Assembly (NCBI GenBank): GCA_026770595.1
Contig: MU634773.1
Location: forward strand, 1 to 10,258
Length of the DNA: 10,258 nt
From: Ochromonadaceae sp. CCMP2298
Taxonomy: Eukaryota; Sar; Synurophyceae; Ochromonadales; Ochromonadaceae
Reading direction: 5' to 3'
Shown: one piece after another, positions 1-7,256 of the stretch
Layout of the letters: every line of letters starts with the position of its first letter
How positions within the stretch are numbered: the first letter of the stretch is position 1
Notes under the pieces: model-generated
Databases searched by the model: none
Told to the model about the DNA's origin: nothing
Seen by the model: only the letters and a program-made list of their open reading frames with translations
Position numbers and translations under genes: made by a program

Positions 1-66
1 GGGTGTGGGTGCGGGCGTGGGCGTGGGTGTGGGTGTGGGTGTGGGTGTGAGTGTGGGTGCGGGGGG
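1..66 (+). repeat. GTGGGT-type hexamer repeat
   Basis: A degenerate GTGGGT/GCGGGC hexamer array. Read in the gene 1 frame it gives Gly-Val dipeptides, so it may be a low-complexity linker. It could also be intron sequence, because AAACCCAG at 71-78 closely resembles the acceptors used at 1531-1538 and 5181-5187. An exon starting at 79 would keep the same frame. Confidence 0.75.
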
Positions 67-3000
67 AAGCAAACCCAGAAGGGCAAGTTTGGCGGATTTT
101 TTAAAGAGGGATGTGATTTCTTTCCGGAAGGATCTGCGCAAGCACACTGGCCCCGTTACCTACTTTCAGGTACCCCTCTTTAATCCCTCAATAATCCCTC
201 ATTTATGTATCGCTTCCCTCGAAATCTATGTCTATGGTTAATATATATTTACCCCCCTCTCTATGCCCTTATCTATTATGTATTAATCCCTATATTGTCA
301 CTAATCCCAGGTTCTGACATGTCTCGTGGACGAACAGAGGCCCACACGGTACCCCCCCCCCTCCCACAAGGGGCTCTTAAAAGGACTCCTGCCCACCACC
401 CCGGCCCCCCTTCTGTGGGCTTTATTCTCCGCCTCTGATGATATGAGCGTCATAATGTGGGCTGTGGATTCCGGCACCCCGTTAAGGGTGTTTGAGGGAC
501 ATATGGATGGGGTTCGCGCGATTGCACTACACTGCCCTAGTCCCTCCATTTTGGATATAATTCTGATATCGGGGTCTTATGACGGGACCCTAAAGACCTG
601 GTACGTGTCTTTTTTTACATCCACTGTGTATTTATACTCTGTTTATTAATCCCCATTCTGTGGTATATGCGTGGTATTTTGCTGTTATCTATAGTCCTTC
701 TAATTGAAAACGTATTAATCCCCCCCTTTCTATACCCCCCTACCCCTTTTGCCATTCCCAGGTCCGTGCACCACGGCACCGTGCTCTCCTCCGAAGACGT
801 GGGGCAGATACAAACCATGGCCCTGGCGCAAACCTCCGCCTACGTCCCCCCGAAATCCACCAAAACCAACATCCTCAAAATCCTCCCAAAAACTCCAAAA
901 CAATCCCTGCTGCTCTTTGGCGCCCAAAACTTCGTGGAGATTAGAAAGATGTGCACTGGATCTACCACTCTGGACAGGTAAATTTATATTTTTACATTTA
1001 TATTTATATATAAACTTTATATGCATATGAATATATACATTATGCATATTCATACATTCATATACATATACACATAATTATAATTCATACATACATGCAT
1101 ACATATATAGAAACATACATACAAAAATACGTTTAACCTTTACCAAAACTCTTCACTACACTCTTCCTCCATGGACTATAAAACACATCTCCTTAAAATA
1201 TCCACAGCGAATTGAAAATCCTCAAAACGAAACAGATTGTAGCGTGCGAGGACTCTTATGACCAGAGCTTGTTGTTTATAACCCGCAAGAATGAGGTCCG
1301 GTTACTTAGGAGTGTGGAGATTCACAAAGATGAGGGGGTGGATTATGATGTCGTGGTGAAGAGAGGGGACTTGGGAGTTATAGAGCATACACAGGTACGT
1401 CTGCTGTGTTTATCCCCATCTATTCCATATGTGTCTATTATTTCACTCTTTTTTTTATCACTATTGTATATATTATTCCCACTCCTTATATTATATACTA
1501 ATTAAACTCTCGCTTCTCCATATTTATATTAAACCCAGGTTCTCGCCCTCAGCTCAAAGGACAAATACGCAATCCCTGAAATCCTACTGCTAGTATGCCA
1601 TAGAAAGAGGGAGGGGGGGAAAGTGGAGGAGGACGAGGACGAGGAGATGGGGGAGGAGGGGGACGAGGAGGAGGGGGAGATGGAGATAACGATTATGGGG
1701 GTAGTTCCCCAGTGTTATGAAGACTTCAGCGCCAGCAAATTTAGAACCTTCCGGTGGGTTCCTGAAGTGGGGCATATTGGGGAGGGTTCGGAAGTGGATG
1801 GGGACATTGGGGAGGCTAAGGCCGATTGGGGGGGGTCTAAAGTCTATGGGGGGAGTCCTAAAGTCGTCAGAAAGGGGTATGAGGTCTCTCATGAAGAACT
1901 GGTAGAGGGACTTACTCTCCCCACTGTTCCCTCTGTGTGTCTCTTCGAGCTCGAGGGGCTGCCGATGCTGGTGGTGGTGAGCGAGGCCCACCCCAAGGAG
2001 GGGAAATGGTTCGTGAGAACAGCAGTAGTAGACGTGTGGAGCAAATCAGTTGTTGATACCTACACATGCTCTGAGCCCAACCCGGGATCGGTGGTGGTGG
2101 CGGTTGTGGTGGTGATTGCTGACAGTAGGGGCGGATTCACGGTGTTTTTCTCGACTGATGATAAGTCAGGAAACATCTTCGTGCGGCCTTACACTAGTGG
2201 GGGGGATAAGGGGGATAAGGGGAATAGGGAAGGGGATGGTGAGGCTGCGACGGTAAAGAAGACACGGAAGGCGAAGTGTCTAATCGGGCACACAAAAGTG
2301 GTCACTACTCTGTACGTGCACGAGTCAGAGAAAGGGGGGGATTCGTACCTTATCAGCGGGGGGGAGGATAAATCAGTACGGGTGTGGAACCCTCGTACCT
2401 TTCAGGTAAACCTATATTTATATCGTCATATTTATATCCATATATATGATATTCATATTGATATTCATATACATTTATATATATTAATATTGATAAAGTT
2501 TGTTAAACTTTACTATATATTGTTTCTTTATTTCTCTTATATACTGGATGCTCTAATATCTAACGCCTAACCCCTAAACCAACTACTCCTAACCTCGAAC
2601 TATTTTTTAGGTTTTGCATGTGCTGCAGGGGCTGCAGGGGCATAATGACCCCATCTGCTCTATCCTCTCCATTCCCCACCCCAGGGAGTCGGAAAACAAA
2701 GAGTTTTTCGTAACTGCTGATACGCAGGGTGAGTGGTGAGACTTATATGTTATTAGTGGTCTATATTTATGCGCATGTATACCCCCCTCTTATATCCCAC
2801 CCGCCTACCATATCATTAATTCCCCCTTTACCTCCTCCCAGGTATCATCTGCATTTGGGACGCCGAGACCGCCGACCTGCTCCGAAGGATAATCGGCAAC
2901 CCCGACCGGGACCGACAGCGAGAGCCAGACGACCCATGCCCCCTCCTACAACGTACCTCGGGCAAAATGCCAGACGGCACTAACGGCTATGACGGTGGCA

Positions 3001-6000
3001 ATATCCTTACTCGTATTTTGTCTGTGGACCAAAAATCGATTAGTGTGAGTAAAAGGCTCATTATTGTATCCGTCCTTACCTACATATAAATACATATATA
3101 CCTATATACATACATATATATTTATATATGCCTGTATACATATATATACATACGCACATATACACATATCCCATATAAATGTATATTAGTATATAATAAA
3201 ATACAGTATGCATACATGCACCACGTACCTATCATGTACACGTACATTTGCATATAAATATCCATATATACCTATATAAATATACCTATATACATATATA
3301 CTATATACTATATATACTATATACATATACATGTACATATACATATACATGTACATATACATATACATGTACATATACATATACATGTACATATACATAT
3401 ACATGTACATATACATATAAAAATTCACCTATCCACACACTAATCTTCTATTAATTATTCCCAACGATCTACAGCTGTGGCAGATATTTGAGGATGACAT
3501 CCCGTCTAAGAGAGAGCTAGACGTGGCCTTCGGAGCAGACAAGAAACTGGGGGGAAATGCCTTAAAGGGGAGGGAGGAGAGGAATGAGGAGGGAGGGGGG
3601 AATGAAGAGGGAGGTGAGGGGAAAGATGGAGTCAGATCAACCCGATCTGTCATCATCCCCTTTACCTCCGTACAGCTACTTCTCTCCCGCGACCCCCGTG
3701 CAGCCCTGAGCCACTGCGGAGCACATCTGTTCAGGAGGGCAGTAAAGTCCGACCTTTGGTGTTTCGTAGACACCTTTCTGCCGAAATGTCCTGACATCCT
3801 GCTGCACCAGAGTACGTACCGTATTGAGAAGGACGGGGGCCACAGTCTGCTGGAGGATGCGATGCTGGAGCAGAAGATCAAATCAATCACTGCAATACTG
3901 GCTGCCTGGACTAAGATCCTCACCACCACCCCCCATGACCTGCTGTCCCAGGTAATCATGCCCCTCTCTCTCCCTTTCCCCTCTCTACCCCTCACCAATT
4001 TCTCCCTCTCCCTCTCTCACCGCCCCCCAGTTACTCTTCCCCTTCAACGCTCTGAAAAAAGAAGAGATGTTCTATCTGGCAGCCAATTATCCCAAGGAAT
4101 TCCAGGACTTTATTGTGGGTTTAAAGCCCCTCCGCAGCGTGGACGACATGGTCGGGGAAGCGGCATCGTTCCCCCTGGGGAGGGGCAAATTCTTCTACCG
4201 AGGTGGGTTTTGATTGTTACTTCGATTTTGCGCTGTTACTGTAATTATGCACTTTATTATAACCCCAACCCTCTTTCCTATCCCCTCTAACGTATCCCCT
4301 ACATCCAAACTCATACCCATACCTACGCCTAAACACGCCACACACCCAACCTCACCCAACCACACACTCACTCCCATACCCACACCCATACCTACCCCTA
4401 CCTATACCTACATTGTATCCGAACACTAGGCATCACTCCCGATACAGAGTTTCCGAATATACTCTTCGGGTCAGCCGTTACAAATGCCGTTACGCACCCG
4501 CACAATCTCACCTGGCGTTTCCTCTGGCCCCACGTGCGTAACACCCTCCGCCAAACGGAGATACGTCCGGAAAAGATCGTATCCGGATTCTTTCTACCAA
4601 TTCGAAACCCCACCAATCCTGACCTCCTGTCGGTTTATGTGAGTGTGTGTGCCAAATTGGGGGGCGACAAGACCATATTCGGTTCGAGTGTGGTGGTGAT
4701 GGGCGTGCGTTACGCGTGGTACAAATACGGCAGACGAGAGCACGCCACGACGACAATTCAATACCTCGTATTCGTCGTATTCTTCCTCGCTGCGACGCTG
4801 GTGTACGGGCTGATAAGTCAGGAACAACTTCCTGACATATCGCACTGGAAGACCGCAAACCTGATTCTTCAGATAATAGTTTTGGGGGGTACTTCCTACA
4901 TTTTTTGGTTGGAGGTGGTGCAGATGACCAATACAAGTGCATCCGTTCTGGACTCATATAAGAGGGAGGCGGGGAGGAAGGAGGTAAGGTTACACTGTGA
5001 TGTTATATATTATATTATTTTGTTACAGTATATTATCGTATATGATTGTACGCTTGTGTACATGTTTTTGCTTGGATGATTGTTCTAGCTTTATTATTGT
5101 CGTGTCCTATCTCAATATCCAATTATCTTAAGCCCCCTCTCTATTCTATATATTAACCCCAACCCCCTCTACACTATATCAACCCAGACCAAGAGTCTTG
5201 TCTCCCTCCTCAACCCAGTAACCTACTTCCCTGGATTCCTGGATTACGTGTCCGACTTTTGGAATCAGATGGATTTGGTCATGATCGCGTGTATCTACAT
5301 CTCCTCCATCTCCCACGCCATCTCTCTCACAGAGAACAGTGTTGCTCGCTCCACACTAGCGGTTGCCAATGTGCTGGTGTGGTTTAAGATCCTGTACTAC
5401 GCGAGATCCAACGCAGGTAAGGGTTAATATACACCGTTTTTATATTTATTAATACTTTTTTATATTAATATATATCAATCCCCCTTTCAACGCAGATGCC
5501 GGCCCCTTGATAGCGATGATCGTGCAGATTACCCAGGACATTCGCTCCTTCCTCCTGGTTCTGTGCCTCGTCCTCTTCGGGTACGCGTTTTCCTTCTGGA
5601 TCCTGACTCATGACAGACACACTTCGAATAGTTTCTCGACTATCGGGGGTACACTGATTAATTCCTTTAGCTTCATGTTGGGGGGGTTTGATTCAGAGGC
5701 GTTTGCAGACACGCCTGTGGAGTCGTTCGCTATCCTCCTGAGCGTGCTGTTTATGGTGTTTGTGTCGATTATTCTGCTGAATCTGCTTATCGCCATTATG
5801 GGCAACACCTATGCGATAGTGCAAGAGAGGTCTAAGCAGCAGTATAGGTGGGAGCAGGCGAGCAGCATCGTCGACCTGTCCTGTCGATCGACCCACAAAA
5901 ATCCAGATCAAGTAAGGGTTATACATCACACTTTATATATATTTACCAATCCCTCAACCCGACCGGGACCCCACAACTCTAATCCCTTCCCCTTATACCT

Positions 6001-6395
6001 CGTTTACCCCTTTTCCCAAATTCCCCTTTTTCCATTTTCCATTTTTTCATATTCCCCTATAAAAGGTGCATTTCCTGACCCAAGACTCGACCTTCAACAA
6101 GGGGTCTGACGACTACTGCGACATCGACGGTGCGGAGAAGGAGGAAGAGAGGGCCACAGTGACGGAGGAAGAGCTGACGGCGGCGGTGACGGCAGCGAAG
6201 GATGAAGTGAAGAAAGACAACCACTCGAATTTCAACGCGCTGAACAACAAAATCCTGACTTTGGAGGAGAAGCTGGAGGAAAAATTGGACAAGCTTTTGG
6301 TTTTCATGGCTGCCGCTGCCCCTCCCACTGCCAAGAAGAATAATAAAAGCGTGATGAAGATGATAAAAAGCGTGGGGAAAATCGGGAAGGGGTAG
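2..6395 (+). CDS. WD40-repeat TRP/polycystin-like cation channel, 5' partial, 13 exons
   Basis: Exons: 2-169, 311-600, 762-977, 1208-1394, 1539-2405, 2611-2728, 2842-3044, 3475-3951, 4031-4202, 4430-4983, 5188-5416, 5496-5911, 6066-6395. All introns are GT..AG and the joined frame has no stop until TAG at 6393-6395, giving 1408 visible residues. WD40-type units are clear near residues 94-153 (FSASDDMSVIMW, LISGSYDGTLKTW), 529-576 (LISGGEDKSVRVW) and 577-632 (GIICIWDAETADLLR). Acidic and Gly/Glu linkers lie at about 315-337 and in exon 8. Six membrane segments follow at about 1010-1027, 1043-1063, 1111-1127, 1139-1155, 1178-1196 and 1238-1261. The S3 motif DFWNQMDLV, a pore loop with LGGFD (1222-1226) and the S6 motif NLLIAIMGNTY are typical of TRP/polycystin channels. 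A coiled coil (1355-1379) and a basic tail end the protein and may serve assembly. It is inferred to be a membrane cation channel with a cytosolic beta-propeller. The start lies left of the window, and the exon 1 boundary is uncertain. Confidence 0.87.
3045..3474 (+). other. Gene 1 intron 7, the longest, AT-rich
   Basis: The donor is GTGAGT and the acceptor is CTACAG. At 430 bp it is two to five times longer than the other introns of this gene, because it is filled with TATA/TACA simple repeats and an 18-bp tandem array. Removing it joins the last visible WD-type segment to the exon beginning LWQIFEDD without a frame change (phase 0). Confidence 0.85.
3325..3418 (+). repeat. 18-bp tandem repeat, five copies
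   Basis: ATGTAC recurs at 3331, 3349, 3367, 3385 and 3403, exactly every 18 bases, in an ATACATGTACATATACAT unit. Each unit is largely its own reverse complement. The array lies inside intron 7. The long Tyr/Met and Tyr/Thr reading frames over it are artefacts of the repeat. Confidence 0.95.
4310..4410 (+). repeat. Degenerate CCCATAC-type minisatellite in intron 9
   Basis: Intron 9 (4203-4429) is dominated by irregular ACCCATACC, CACCCAACC and ACCTACCCC words on the plus strand. They form a cytosine-rich, guanine-poor stretch before the acceptor at 4428-4429. No coding signal is visible. Confidence 0.6.
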
Positions 6396-6792
6396 GGGTA
6401 GCTGGGGTTGGAGAGTTGAGCAGAGGAGTGCAGGACAGGGATATAGGGGTATAGGGGCATGGCATTAGCATAGAGTCGGGTAATCATTCTTTTTCTTCTT
6501 TTTGGGTAGTTGTGGTATGGCGTGGAGCAGAGGAGCGCAGGAGGATAGGGATTTAGGAAGGTATAGGGATTTAGAGGTATAGGATTAAGGCAGAATCAGC
6601 GAAGAGATTGAAATCGTTGCTTTTCTTTGTTTTTTTTAAACGTCTTTAAAAACCCCCCCTTTTTTGTCGATTGTTGGTGCTTTTATTGAACGCTGTTACT
6701 TGCTACTTAAATATTGGTTCTATTTACCTCCTATTTCGTTAGAGTACAATGATAGATAGCTGATTAAAATTTGCGCTTTTAATATTTTATGC
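6396..6792 (+). other. 3' region of gene 1 and intergenic spacer
   Basis: No convincing coding frame. The first part is G/A-rich with ATAGGGG words, followed by T-rich blocks (6486-6505, 6618-6640) and an AT-rich stretch up to the first palindrome. It probably contains the 3' untranslated region of gene 1. I see no canonical AATAAA polyadenylation signal. Confidence 0.6.
6418..6642 (+). repeat. Degenerate tandem duplication, period about 107 bp
   Basis: GAGCAGAGGAGTGCAGGA at 6418-6435 recurs as GAGCAGAGGAGCGCAGGA at 6525-6542, with one mismatch. Both copies continue with GGGAT-TAGG-GGTATAGGG text, an AGCATAGAGTC/AGCGAAGAGAT segment and then a T-rich stretch. Divergence rises away from the conserved start. 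Confidence 0.7.
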
Positions 6793-6865
6793 GATTAACG
6801 CGCAAAAATAATGAGAACAAGGGACTCCTGTAGTCCCTTGTTCTCATTATTTTTGCGCGTTAATC
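6793..6865. repeat. Perfect palindrome, 34-bp arms, 5-nt loop
   Basis: The arm 6793-6826 (GATTAACGCGC...GGGACT) is exactly reverse-complementary to 6832-6865, with loop CCTGT at 6827-6831. There is no mismatch in 34 pairs, so it is either young or maintained. It directly abuts the larger inverted repeat to its right and shares that repeat's apex. It may be part of a foldback element or an inverted-duplication scar. No target-site duplication is visible. Confidence 0.96.
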
Positions 6866-6924
6866 TTCTGCTCAATCTCGCCTTGTGCGCTTCTCCTCAA
6901 GATCCTTTTTTCTTCCAGGTCCGC
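6847..6924 (-). pseudogene. Orphan coiled-coil exon fragment in the left arm
   Basis: On the minus strand, TTTAATCACCCCC... GACTGCAG resembles the 3' end of this genome's introns. It is followed by 25 codons beginning ADLEEKRILRRS and ending EIEQKINAQK, then TAA at 6847-6849 and an adjacent TGA. The fragment is charged and helix-prone. Its upstream exons would have to lie to the right, where only the palindrome is found, so it is probably a relic. The parent gene is not recognised. Confidence 0.35.
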
Positions 6925-7201
6925 CTGCAGTCCAGGAGGGGGGGGGGGTGATTAAAAGGGGACTAAAGAGAGAAAAGAGGACTGATAGGGGAATAAAAGG
7001 GGAAAAAAAAGAAGGGGGAACAAGGGACTCCAGTAGTCCCTTGGTCTTCCCAATTAGTCCTCTTTTCCCTCTTTAATCCCCTATTAGTCCTCTTTTCTCT
7101 CTTTAGTCCCCTTTTAACCCCCCCCCCATCCTGGACTGCAGGCGGACCTGGAAGAAAAAAGGATCTTCAGGAGAAGCGCACAAGGCGAGATTGAGCAGAA
7201 G
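6865..7201. repeat. Long imperfect inverted repeat, arms about 165 bp
   Basis: The left arm is 6865-7029 and the right arm 7035-7201, around loop CCAGT. The outer 65 bases or so differ at one position only (6898 against 7168). A C/G tract of variable length and an extra TGA on the left follow, and the inner part is more diverged. The apex matches the palindrome at 6793-6865. A transcript crossing both structures would fold into long double-stranded RNA. It could be a foldback or MITE-like element, or an inverted gene-fragment duplication. Confidence 0.95.
7054..7111 (+). repeat. 30-bp direct repeat inside the right arm
   Basis: TTAGTCCTCTTTTCCCTC at 7054 is repeated at 7084 with one change. 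Each copy is followed by TTTA(A/G)TCCCC. The left arm carries only a degraded equivalent, so the two arms have diverged partly by change in copy number. Confidence 0.85.
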
Positions 7202-7225
7202 AAAGCATTTCACAGCCAGGCATAG
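7142..7225 (+). pseudogene. Mirror copy of the coiled-coil exon fragment
   Basis: The right arm carries the same C-rich tract and GACTGCAG acceptor-like site, then codons starting ADLEEKRIFRRS through EIEQKKAFHSQA to TAG at 7223-7225. It is identical to the left-arm fragment over the shared codons apart from Phe for Leu, and the tails differ beyond the palindrome edge. Another frame of the same stretch is open from 7107 into gene 2's first codons, so this sequence could instead be 5' leader or coding sequence of gene 2. Confidence 0.35.
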
Positions 7226-7256
7226 CACAGCCGAGAGCGAGTCGAGAGCGGATGAG

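Noticed and set aside
3325-3418. CRISPR array
   Set aside because: The repeats are contiguous, simple-sequence and without unique spacers, in an intron of a eukaryotic gene.
3186-3454. Reading frames of alternating Tyr/Met (minus) and Tyr/Thr (plus)
   Set aside because: They are translations of the 18-bp tandem repeat inside a well-supported intron.
6793-6865. Rho-independent terminator
   Set aside because: The stem is perfect, but the genes around it are spliced and eukaryotic, the arm is far longer than a terminator and no U tract follows.
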